Source: Hyphomicrobium sp. ghe19 (GTDB lineage: Bacteria > Pseudomonadota > Alphaproteobacteria > Rhizobiales > Hyphomicrobiaceae). From it: a stretch of DNA of 64,000 nt. The stretch spans positions 3,114,001 to 3,178,000 of the forward strand of contig NZ_LR743509.1 of the NCBI RefSeq assembly GCF_902712875.1, written 5' to 3'. The notes below the pieces were generated by a model. It was not told the DNA's origin, did no database searches, and worked only from the letters and a program-made list of their open reading frames with translations. Shown one piece after another: positions 45,684-53,521 of the stretch (position 1 is the first letter of the stretch; each line of letters opens with the position of its first letter). Made by a program: the position numbers and the translations under genes.

Positions 45684-46917
45684 GCCGTTTGCCCAATATG
45701 AGCGGATGCTGCGGGACTTTCGAGTGGCGAGACGCCCAAAAACTCGCCGTATGCGCGCGCCATGGCTTGCCCGGAAAATTGCCTCATGGCTTTTTCGCGC
45801 GCACGAATTGCCCGTATGTTCGCCGCTTGAGGATCGGCGCGCACCGCATCGATTGCATCGGCGAGGGCAACCGGATCGGCGGGCGCGACGAGCAACCCGA
45901 GGTTACCGTCGCCGAGAACTTCGCGGCATGCGCCGACGTCGCTCGCAACAATCGGCACGCGCCCCATCATGGCTTCCGCGAGCGCTATGCCAAAGCCTTC
46001 GTCGGGCGTCGTCGAAAACACGAAGAGATCGAGATCTGCGATGATCGCAGGCACGTCGCGGCGCGTGCCAAGAAGGCTCACTAAGTCAGCGAGTTGTTCG
46101 GTCTTTATCATTTGCTCGAGGACGCGACGTTGACTGCCGTCGCCGACGATCTTGACCTGCACGTTGCGGCCGCGGTTCTTCAGTATTTTTGCTGCACGGA
46201 TCAGCGTTGCTTGATCCTTATGCTTTTCCAGCCGCGCCACCATGCCGATCGTGAACGGCTTGGCCGGGTCGCTTGGCCGGGGCGCTGTGCCGGCAGCAAA
46301 TGCCTCGACGGGGACGCCGTTGTAGACCACGGCCGTTTCACTTTCTCGAACGCCGAAATGTTTCGTCGCGCCCCGTTGGACATAACGGCTGCAGCAAACG
46401 AGCCGATCGGTGAGGGGCCGGCCCAACTGGACCAGGATCTTGAACTTTGCAAAAGCAAAGCGGTTGGCAATGTTCGGATAATTGCCGACGTGCGCGACGA
46501 CGCGCCGAACGCCGCCTAACCGAGCCCCCAATGCGATGAAGGCGTGCCATCCGAAGGGCATCGAGAGGAGACCTAGCGCGCGATGCTTGCGAGCCAGTGC
46601 AAACACGCGGGCGACGAGAATGAAATATCGCGTGCGACCCGTTCGAGGAATGTCGAGTGTGATGCAATCAATGCCGAGGGCAGCGAAATCCGGTGCGAGC
46701 TCTGCCGGTTCGGCGTGTAGGATGAGGACAACGGGGCGAATTCCCCACGACAGCCAATGCCGGCATAGGACGAGGCCCATTCGTGGCGTGCCTTCTGCCG
46801 CGAGGGACGACAGCACGATGAGAAGCGATCGGCCCTCGTCTGCTCGACGCGCGGTGCGTTCGCCATTGCTTCCGCAGCCCGGGTGAAGGCCAACAGTTTT
46901 GATATGTTGCTGCGCAC
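45680..46917 (-). CDS. Glycosyltransferase family 4, 5' end possibly frameshifted
   Basis: The intact frame (378 residues from GTG at 46816) starts in the middle of the first strand (LSSLAAEGTPRMGLVLCRHW) and has no ribosome binding site. A better start is GTG at 46917 with AAAGGA six bases upstream. That frame (SNISKLLAFTRAAEAMANAP...) would join the GT frame only if one base is missing near 46826-46836. C-domain motifs are intact (VVYNGVPVEAF, TPDEGFGIALAEAMMGRVPIV). Either a short GT with an odd start, or one lesion or sequencing error at the 5' end. Confidence 0.75.
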
Positions 46918-47010
46918 TAATGATCCTTTAGAACTACCACCTTGCTGAATGTTTCGCAATCACGTTGCGGCATCAGGTGATCATTTTGTGTGGAACATCG
47001 TTCGTGGGCA

Positions 47011-48309
47011 TCACGCCTCGTCTCTTGTGATCCTGAGACCGGCGAAAGCAAACGATCCGGAAACGAAAGTTTCGGAAGCCGAGCGAGCATCAAGAACAAG
47101 CCGGAGAACTTGAGCTTTGCAGCCTGCGTGAATTTCAAAAGCTGCCGTGAATTCCGTCCAGACGGAAGATCCGGCGAGAAACGGCTCGCTTACGCCAACG
47201 GCCTCTGATCGCTTTTCGAGGCACGCGATCTGCCATTGCAAGCCACGTAGTCCTTTGAGGTGCCCTTTCGAGAGACCAACAAGGCGATACCGGCCAGGCG
47301 CCAATAGGATGAGTTGATAGATCGGCCGAAAGTCGACACGGCCTCCGCCAAGTTCCAACGATAGAGCATTCGTTTCTTTCGGCCCTTGCCCGATGGCTAT
47401 CTCCGCGATCGCGCCGCTTCCTCCTTCAATCGTCCAGTCGAAGGGAAGCCCCGAGGGCTGCAAGCGGAAACCGCCATTGAAGAGCAGTCCCGCCGATCCG
47501 AGCTGCTCTGGGGCGAGAAGTTGGAGCCAGGAATAATATGCAATCTCGTAGTTTCTGGCGTCTATCAGATAGCGAAGGTAGGCGCCGATTTCACGCGCAG
47601 TCGGCGGATACTCCGATTTCTTGAGGCCCGAAAGCAACATGAGCGGCGTCTCTCGTTTGCTCGTTTTTCCGTTGAGTGCGTAAAGGACATTTTCACGCCA
47701 CGGCGGCCGCGTTGAGAGCGTGGCGATCAATTGATCCGCGCCGCTTGGCATCTCGGCAATTTGAGCGAATGCCGGCACGACGCCGGATATGGCTTTCGGC
47801 TGAATGCGAAGCAAGGCATCGCCGTAAGCGATCGCCGCTTCGGTGTCGCCTTCCGCGAATTTTTGATGCATCAGCCAGAGGAGCGCTCCCGGCGTCCTTC
47901 GCGATCTCGCCGAGGCTGCCTGCATGAAGGCCGTCGCCGATGCGGTATCGCGAGCTTGTGCGGAAACAACGCCGAGAAGCTCAAATCCCGCGGCATTGAG
48001 CGGTTCGGCCGAGAGCGCATGAAGAAGCCGTTGCCGGATCTGCTCAGTCGTTTCGTGTCCGTCGCCGTCGCGCTCTTCAGCGCTCGCGAGTTGAATTCTT
48101 GCGAGCTTCAGTTCGGCTTCCGCGTCAGAGCCGCGGATCGCGAGCGCCAAACTGGGATCAACGCGGTTGAGATAGGAAACGAATGTTCGCGTCAGCACGA
48201 GGTAGCACAGCAAAACCGCCAATGCTGCCAGCGAAACCCTCAAACAAAGACGCGCAAAATCCGAGATCGCTGCGCCGGACTTCGATTCACCCTGCAGGCC
48301 AGCACTCAC
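47011..48309 (-). CDS. Single-pass membrane protein with TPR-like and C-terminal beta domain, exopolysaccharide locus
   Basis: 432 residues, start GTG at 48309 overlapping the previous stop (GTGA). One N-terminal helix (VSLAALAVLLCYLVLTRTF), a helical region about 70-220 that fits tetratricopeptide-like repeats (LLHALSAEPLNAAGFELLGV, AIAYGDALLRIQPKA), then a beta-rich C-terminus from about 265 (LFNGGFRLQPSGLPFDWTIE) that looks like a carbohydrate-binding jelly roll. The C-terminus ends FAGLRITRDEA. Role unknown, probably an assembly or export scaffold. Not a family I can name. Confidence 0.75.
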   Translation of the reverse strand: MSAGLQGESKSGAAISDFARLCLRVSLAALAVLLCYLVLTRTFVSYLNRVDPSLALAIRGSDAEAELKLARIQLASAEERDGDGHETTEQIRQRLLHALSAEPLNAAGFELLGVVSAQARDTASATAFMQAASARSRRTPGALLWLMHQKFAEGDTEAAIAYGDALLRIQPKAISGVVPAFAQIAEMPSGADQLIATLSTRPPWRENVLYALNGKTSKRETPLMLLSGLKKSEYPPTAREIGAYLRYLIDARNYEIAYYSWLQLLAPEQLGSAGLLFNGGFRLQPSGLPFDWTIEGGSGAIAEIAIGQGPKETNALSLELGGGRVDFRPIYQLILLAPGRYRLVGLSKGHLKGLRGLQWQIACLEKRSEAVGVSEPFLAGSSVWTEFTAAFEIHAGCKAQVLRLVLDARSASETFVSGSFAFAGLRITRDEA

Positions 48310-48884
48310 AGTGGCCAGATCCGCCGGCGAAATAGGCTTGCGAAGCCGGCGGCGCTCGCCCACTCCTTTGTGTGGCGTTCGCTTGGTGGCCGAGTCGCTC
48401 GCAATGCACGCTGCCGACAGCTAGAATTTTCGGCACGTGACAGATGCGGTGTGAAATTGTTTTGCCCTTCGCGTGCACGCTTCCCGGCCTTCAGCTCATT
48501 CCACGCAATAAGGACGCGCTGCGCGAGCCGCGCTTTATGAGGATCTCTACTCAAGTCTGGGTGAAGCCATCTGAGCAGATACGCCATATGGCGACGGAGT
48601 TCAGTGATCGTTGCCGTATCGTCGAGGCCCAGCACACGGTGGGCATCCGAATTTGACGCGAGCAGAATCTGCTCGATGAAGAATATTGCCGCCTCTCGAT
48701 TGGCATCGGGCGCGCGGTTATTGATCTTCCCGGCTTCGCGCTCCGCCTCGAATTCGGAGGCGGCGAGGCGCAACAGCAGCAGCACGCCCGGAGGCAACGG
48801 TGCTGATCGCATGACTCGAACTTGAGACGGCATGCGGAGCAGATCGAGCGCGGCCTTAAGGGCCTGAGCCTGACTTGCGCTCAT
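48306..48884 (-). CDS. J-domain-like protein in the exopolysaccharide operon
   Basis: 192 residues. Residues about 80-135 carry a J-domain-like segment: AHRVLGLDDTATITELRRHM, then WLHPDLS with the HPD motif at 108-110 and a basic helix after it. J-domains activate Hsp70 (DnaK) ATPase. The N-terminal 75 residues and the Arg-rich C-terminus have no clear family. The ATG overlaps the Wzc stop (ATGA), and the stop overlaps the next start (GTGA), so it is tightly coupled between Wzc and the TPR-like protein. Confidence 0.72.
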   Translation of the reverse strand: MSASQAQALKAALDLLRMPSQVRVMRSAPLPPGVLLLLRLAASEFEAEREAGKINNRAPDANREAAIFFIEQILLASNSDAHRVLGLDDTATITELRRHMAYLLRWLHPDLSRDPHKARLAQRVLIAWNELKAGKRAREGQNNFTPHLSRAENSSCRQRALRATRPPSERHTKEWASAAGFASLFRRRIWPL

Positions 48885-51163
48885 GCCGGGCCGGCGATTG
48901 TCTGCGAGGCGCCGCGCGTGCTCGAAATCGACGCGCCGTAAGAGAACGCATCGGCGCCGTATCCGTAGCCGTATCCATATTCGTAGCCTGCTGCTCTCGC
49001 ATCCAACTTGGTGATGACGCTGCCGATCAGAGGGCCTTTCGAAATTTCGAGACGCTTAAGAGCGCTTCTAACCGCGCCGCCGCGCGCCAATCCGCTTCCC
49101 ATCACGAAAATTGTCGCCTCGGACGCGTTCGACAACAATAAAGCATCGGCTATGCCAAGCACCGGCGGTCCGTCGATGATTACGAGATCGAACACTTCGA
49201 GACTTCCCGAGAGCAGCCACATCAGATGCGGGCTGCCGAGCAGATCGGCGGCGTTCGGCGGCAGGGGGCCAGACGAGAGGAAGGCCATGTTCGGATCCGC
49301 CGTTTTCTGAATGGCGTCCGGTGGCGCACATGCACCGGCCAAACACGAGCTCAGTCCAACCGAGTTGTCCGCTTCGAGATATCTATGGAGCGATGGATTG
49401 CGCATATCGGCGTCAATAAGAAGAACCTTCAGACCGAGCCGCGCGAAGTGCTGCGTTATCGCGATCGAGCTGACGGACTTCCCTTCTTTCGCCCCCGCGC
49501 TCGTTACGAAGAGCGTTTTGGGCATGCCGCGCGACGTCGTGAATTGCAGCGAGGTGCACAGCGAGCGATAGGCTTCGGCGACCGGAGACCTGACGTCGAG
49601 TAGCGCATCCGTTACTCCGATGCCGGCTTTGACAAGGGGGATGATGCCAAGCGTCGCCAGTCCTCCGACACGCTCGGCTTCTTCGACAGAATCGATAACA
49701 TCGTCGAAATTCTCAATGACCAAAGCCAGCGCGATGCTTCCTCCGAAGCCGAGAAACAGTGCGAGCAGCATGGATTTGAAAAGCTGCGGCGACGATGGCG
49801 ATCCTGGCAGATTTGCAGCATCGACAACGAAGATGTTGTTGCTTCCAACTCCCCCGGCCACGTCGACTTCTTTATATCGCTGTAAAAGTCCGTTGTAGAG
49901 ATCCCTGTTGGTGTCCACCTCCCTCTTCAAGATGTTGTACTCGATGGATCGCTTCTGAAAGTCGAGCACATCGGTCCGGAGTTTCGCGACGCGCGCCGCG
50001 ATTTCTCTTTCTTGGCCGAGCGAGGATTCGTAGCTATTTTTCAGCGACGCGCGGATCGTCTTCACCTCGGCGTTGAGTTGCCGGTCCACTTCCGCAATCT
50101 TGTTTTTAATCTGAACCATCGCCGGGTAATTAGGCTTGAACGTCTGGAGCCGTTCCTGATACTCCGTCACGAGATCGTTGCGCTTGGCGCGCAATCCATC
50201 GACGGCGCCGCTCGCGAGAAATTGCGGAAAGTTCAGCGCATCGGATTTTTCCACCTGCCTCCAGAGCTGCTCATTCTTAATCCGTTCGCGCGAAATGTTG
50301 CCGAGCGCGGCGCTGGAATTTGCGAGATCCGTTTCGACCATCGAGGAACTTGAGCCGATGGAAACGATTTGTTCTTTTTCCGCGAAGGCCAGCAACGTCT
50401 TTTCGGACTGTTCCAACCGCAATTTTAGCTGCTTTAACTGGTCCTCGAGAAACGCCTTGGCGTAGGCATTCGCCTCGAAGCGCTTATCGAGATTGGATGC
50501 AATAAAGGCGTTCGCATAGGCGGCCGCGATTTTCTGACTGCGCGCCGGGTTCGGATCGGAGTAGACGATGTCCACAAGCCGCGAGCCGGGCACGGGCCGC
50601 ACAGTGACGTTCTGCTGCACGATGCCGGCCGCGATATCCATAAGCTCTCTCTGGCTCTTCGGCGGGCCCGACTGGGCGGGCTGAAGGAAGCTCACAATCG
50701 CGTTCAGGAATGAGAATGAACGCTGGACAAAGAAGTCCTTATCTTCGGCCAGACGCGCCATTTGCGCCACTCTCTCAGACAGGCTCCGACTGAGAAGCAG
50801 CTCATATTGCGTTCTCAAGAAGTCGGCGTCCGCTCCCTCGACGGGCGTAATGTTGCCGCCTTCGACAATCTTCGCGACGCTCCGATCAATTTGAAGACGG
50901 ATTTTGGATGTGTAGAGCGGCGTCATCATAAACGTTCGCACAGTGCCAAGAGAAAGCACGGCCATGGTGACGGCGAAAATCAACCCCTTGCGTCTGCGCA
51001 ACAGCCGGATCGCCGCCCTTACCGTGGCGGCGAAGTGGGAACCGTTGGGTGACGGCTGATCCAGCGCTCGACCGCCGTACATCTCATATGCGTCATTCGG
51101 CTCGAGTGCCCGGATATCGGCATGCGTGAGGGGCGTACTATTTGCGTCACTGGCAGAGGTCAT
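48881..51163 (-). CDS. Wzc-like polysaccharide copolymerase / BY tyrosine autokinase
   Basis: Inner-membrane chain-length regulator fused to a bacterial tyrosine kinase, about 760 residues. The Wzz domain starts near residue 45 (RRKGLIFAVTMAVLSLGTVR is the first helix), a coiled coil spans the periplasm, and a second helix is at LFLGFGGSIALALVIENF. The kinase has Walker A SAGAKEGKS, Walker A' LLIDADMRNP and Walker B VIIDGPPVLG. The C-terminus carries a Tyr cluster (YEYGYGYGYGADAFSYG), the usual autophosphorylation site. The start is uncertain: ATG at 51163 or a GTG at 51205. Confidence 0.92.
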   Translation of the reverse strand: MTSASDANSTPLTHADIRALEPNDAYEMYGGRALDQPSPNGSHFAATVRAAIRLLRRRKGLIFAVTMAVLSLGTVRTFMMTPLYTSKIRLQIDRSVAKIVEGGNITPVEGADADFLRTQYELLLSRSLSERVAQMARLAEDKDFFVQRSFSFLNAIVSFLQPAQSGPPKSQRELMDIAAGIVQQNVTVRPVPGSRLVDIVYSDPNPARSQKIAAAYANAFIASNLDKRFEANAYAKAFLEDQLKQLKLRLEQSEKTLLAFAEKEQIVSIGSSSSMVETDLANSSAALGNISRERIKNEQLWRQVEKSDALNFPQFLASGAVDGLRAKRNDLVTEYQERLQTFKPNYPAMVQIKNKIAEVDRQLNAEVKTIRASLKNSYESSLGQEREIAARVAKLRTDVLDFQKRSIEYNILKREVDTNRDLYNGLLQRYKEVDVAGGVGSNNIFVVDAANLPGSPSSPQLFKSMLLALFLGFGGSIALALVIENFDDVIDSVEEAERVGGLATLGIIPLVKAGIGVTDALLDVRSPVAEAYRSLCTSLQFTTSRGMPKTLFVTSAGAKEGKSVSSIAITQHFARLGLKVLLIDADMRNPSLHRYLEADNSVGLSSCLAGACAPPDAIQKTADPNMAFLSSGPLPPNAADLLGSPHLMWLLSGSLEVFDLVIIDGPPVLGIADALLLSNASEATIFVMGSGLARGGAVRSALKRLEISKGPLIGSVITKLDARAAGYEYGYGYGYGADAFSYGASISSTRGASQTIAGPA

Positions 51164-51208
51164 GGCCCTCATCATCATTGGATGCGCAGAGCGCGGCGAT
51201 CGCACCGC

Positions 51209-52024
51209 TTACAGGAACGGAACAAAAAAGTTGGTGACCGGGAGAACTTTCAGCAACGCCTGATAGGATTCCTTCATCGCCGAGCTGCTGACGACGACGA
51301 CATCGCCTTCGACGATTTGTGGATCCTTGGCTCTTCCGGAGCGAATTTCTCCGACGTCGAATTTTGCGGCGGACCTCGTGCCGTTCGAATTGCGGAATAT
51401 CGCGACCGACGCGTCGGCAGTATCGGTGAAGCCGTCGGCGGTCGCGATGACCTGCAGCAGTGTCGTCGGTCCCCGGAGCGGATATACGCCCGGCTTTTTT
51501 ACCGAGCCGTCTACGGTGACGCGCTGGCTGTTGTATTCCTTGATGTAGACATTCACCTGGGGCGACTGAAGGTAGTCACGGCCGAGCCGTTTCGTCAGGT
51601 CGCGCTCTACGTCTCGCGGTGTCTTTCCGACTGCCTGGATTTCTCCGGCGAGCGGAAGGTTGATTGTGCCATTGGCTGCAACCTGAACCGTTTTGGAAAG
51701 TTCGGGCACCTGAAAAACCGAAACCTCGACGACGTCCATCGGTCCGATTTTGTAGCCAGCATTGGCCGGGTTCGACATCGACGTCAGCTCCGCGGCTTGC
51801 CGAGATTCGGTTTCGCCTAGAGCAATCGCGGGATGAGATGACCCTATAGCCGCCTCACTTTTATTCGTGACTGAAGCGGTGCCCGTGAGATGCGAGCCTT
51901 CGTCCAGAGAAGCGCCGCAGCCCCCAACCATCAGCCCGAGCATGAACGCGGAAAGCAACGCTGCGCGAGCCGGCTTCCTGTCGTTTACGGTTTCAGCACG
52001 GTCAGGCGCTTTTCTGTATGGCAT
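51209..52024 (-). CDS. Polysaccharide export outer-membrane lipoprotein (Wza-like)
   Basis: Outer-membrane channel subunit for polysaccharide export. 271 residues with a lipoprotein signal (LGLMVGGC, Cys36). The poly_export domain starts near YKIGPMDVVEVSVF, followed by SLBB-type segments (QRVTVDGSVKKPGVYPLRGP). It follows the phosphatase gene with a 23-base overlap and precedes Wzc, giving the classic Wza-Wzb-Wzc order with a PHP-type phosphatase in place of Wzb. Confidence 0.93.
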   Translation of the reverse strand: MPYRKAPDRAETVNDRKPARAALLSAFMLGLMVGGCGASLDEGSHLTGTASVTNKSEAAIGSSHPAIALGETESRQAAELTSMSNPANAGYKIGPMDVVEVSVFQVPELSKTVQVAANGTINLPLAGEIQAVGKTPRDVERDLTKRLGRDYLQSPQVNVYIKEYNSQRVTVDGSVKKPGVYPLRGPTTLLQVIATADGFTDTADASVAIFRNSNGTRSAAKFDVGEIRSGRAKDPQIVEGDVVVVSSSAMKESYQALLKVLPVTNFFVPFL

Positions 52025-52787
52025 TCGATCTTTGGGCCAATGGCAAAGTAAGATTTGATGGGGACTGGTTGGCGAGAATGGCGCGGGGGCGCGCCATAAC
52101 CAAGTTGTTCGCTTCGTCTTCGCCGACGCGCGCCGCGGCAGCGTCGCGCCCTCTCTTCAGGTCGGGTGCGCGGCGGTTCATGTTGTGAGCGTCGGTTGCG
52201 AGAAGATGCACGATGCCGTCGTCGAGAAGCCTGTCCGACCAATATTTTGCAGGCCGGCCGAACTTTCCGAGTAGCGACCCCGACGTCAGCTGCAGCCAAA
52301 CGCCGGTCTGGACCCAACGTTCAATCAATTTGTATTGGTCTTCGATCCAGGGAAGGCGCTCGGGATGCGATAGAATTGGAACATAGCCCGCGACGATCAG
52401 CTCGAAGAATATTTTGTTAAGCGGCTCGGGGCGGACATGCATCGGCAGTTCAACCAACACATAGCGGCTATCGGCGAGCGTGAGGATTTCTCCGCTTCTC
52501 AGCCTCGACACGAAGTCCATAGAGAGATGGGCATCGGAACCGCTGAACAGATTCAGTCGTAATCCGGATCGGGCGAGGGCCGATCGCAGCTCCTCGGTCG
52601 CCGCGCGAATTTGTGGTCCTGTGTTATGATAAAGCCCTGGCAGAATATGCGGTGTGCACACGACCGCCTCTACTCCGTCATCGATCAGGGCGGCGGCCAT
52701 TTTGAGGGATATTTCGAGACCGGCCGCGCCATCATCGATACCCGGAAGGATGTGGCAATGAAGATCGATCAAACGCCGCCCCCGCAC
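52002..52787 (-). CDS. Tyrosine-protein phosphatase of the PHP family (CpsB/YwqE-like)
   Basis: Manganese-dependent phosphatase that removes phosphate from the Tyr cluster of the cognate BY kinase, 261 residues. PHP metal-binding motifs are visible: DLHCHILPGIDDG near residue 8, SGSDAHLS, SHPERLP and LATDAHN. The start is GTG at 52787, or a TTG at 52772 with GGGGG upstream. It is the first gene of the minus-strand operon, directly after the repeated element. CpsB-type enzymes are better known in Gram-positive capsule loci; in alphaproteobacteria they occur in some exopolysaccharide clusters. Confidence 0.88.
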   Translation of the reverse strand: MRGRRLIDLHCHILPGIDDGAAGLEISLKMAAALIDDGVEAVVCTPHILPGLYHNTGPQIRAATEELRSALARSGLRLNLFSGSDAHLSMDFVSRLRSGEILTLADSRYVLVELPMHVRPEPLNKIFFELIVAGYVPILSHPERLPWIEDQYKLIERWVQTGVWLQLTSGSLLGKFGRPAKYWSDRLLDDGIVHLLATDAHNMNRRAPDLKRGRDAAAARVGEDEANNLVMARPRAILANQSPSNLTLPLAQRSNAIQKSA

Positions 52788-52793
52788 CCGGAA

Positions 52794-52810
52794 TTAGTTC
52801 TTTCGTGCTA
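52794..52810. promoter_or_regulatory. 17-base repeated element, copy 2
   Basis: Identical to the element at 36026-36042. On the minus strand it ends six bases before the phosphatase GTG; on the plus strand it is 191 bases before the FecR-like gene. Confidence 0.45.
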
Positions 52811-52963
52811 CTTCTTCTTTCAGCTATCGGCATTTCGCCGGTCTGTGTCAAGGCTCGGAATCGGTCTGCTGTGTGGCCGTGTCATCCTTACATCATTGGC
52901 GTTCTAACCGGCTTTCCCCCAGGGCGACCAGCCGAAGCGCTTTCTTTTAGAGACGACGCATTG

Positions 52964-52979
52964 TAGTTCTATGGTGTTA
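52964..52979 (+). promoter_or_regulatory. Repeated element, diverged copy 3
   Basis: TAGTTCTATGGTGTTA, 13 of 16 bases as in copies 1 and 2, ending 22 bases before the ATG at 53002, almost the same spacing as copy 1. Confidence 0.35.
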
Positions 52980-53001
52980 GTTTTGTTTCCCGAGGCAACA
53001 C

Positions 53002-53478
53002 ATGATGCTATCGCGCGCTGGCTTATCGGCGGCTTCGCTTCTGGTGACGATTTCCATGGCGCAGGCGGCGAGCGTGACCTTGATCCGAGGAGAGGCGCTC
53101 GTCAGTCGAGGCGACGGCTACGAGGCGCTGAAGGGACCCGCAAACGTCGATGCGGGCGACATTGTCGTCCCCTCGCCCGGAAGCTCGGTGAAGGTCACGT
53201 TCTCGAATGGCTGTGCCGTGTTCCTTGGAGGCGGCATGGTATTCAGCGTGCCGAAGGTTCCACCATGCGGTGGCCCGGCCACGCTTGCCAGCAACGGCCC
53301 GCCATCAGCGGAAGCCACGCTCCCTGAGGATTGGACCGCAGTGACGCAAACGACGGCCTTCAACGCGACGCAGCCTAATTTCGCGCCCTACCTCCTCGGC
53401 GCGGCGGCGATCGGGGGCATCACTGCTGCCGTTGCCGGTCTTGGTGGCGGCGGCGATGACAGTCCGGCAAGTCCGTAG
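53002..53478 (+). CDS. Secreted FecR-like domain protein, 158 aa
   Basis: A signal peptide (about 22 residues, ending MAQA) precedes a beta-rich FecR-like region (ALVSRGDGYEALKGPANVDA and GDIVVPSPGSSVKVTFSNG, residues about 27-75). The stretch VFLGGGMVFSVPKVPPCGG follows, then a hydrophobic Gly/Ala-rich segment (LLGAAAIGGITAAVAGLGGGG, about 130-150), perhaps a membrane anchor, and an acidic end. FecR-like sensor domains in such loci usually lie on the periplasmic side. It precedes the ligase-like gene by 43 bases. Function is unknown. Confidence 0.65.
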   Translation: MMLSRAGLSAASLLVTISMAQAASVTLIRGEALVSRGDGYEALKGPANVDAGDIVVPSPGSSVKVTFSNGCAVFLGGGMVFSVPKVPPCGGPATLASNGPPSAEATLPEDWTAVTQTTAFNATQPNFAPYLLGAAAIGGITAAVAGLGGGGDDSPASP

Positions 53479-53521
53479 CGACTCTCCGGAATGCCATCGC
53501 AATGACTTCATATTGTGATCG

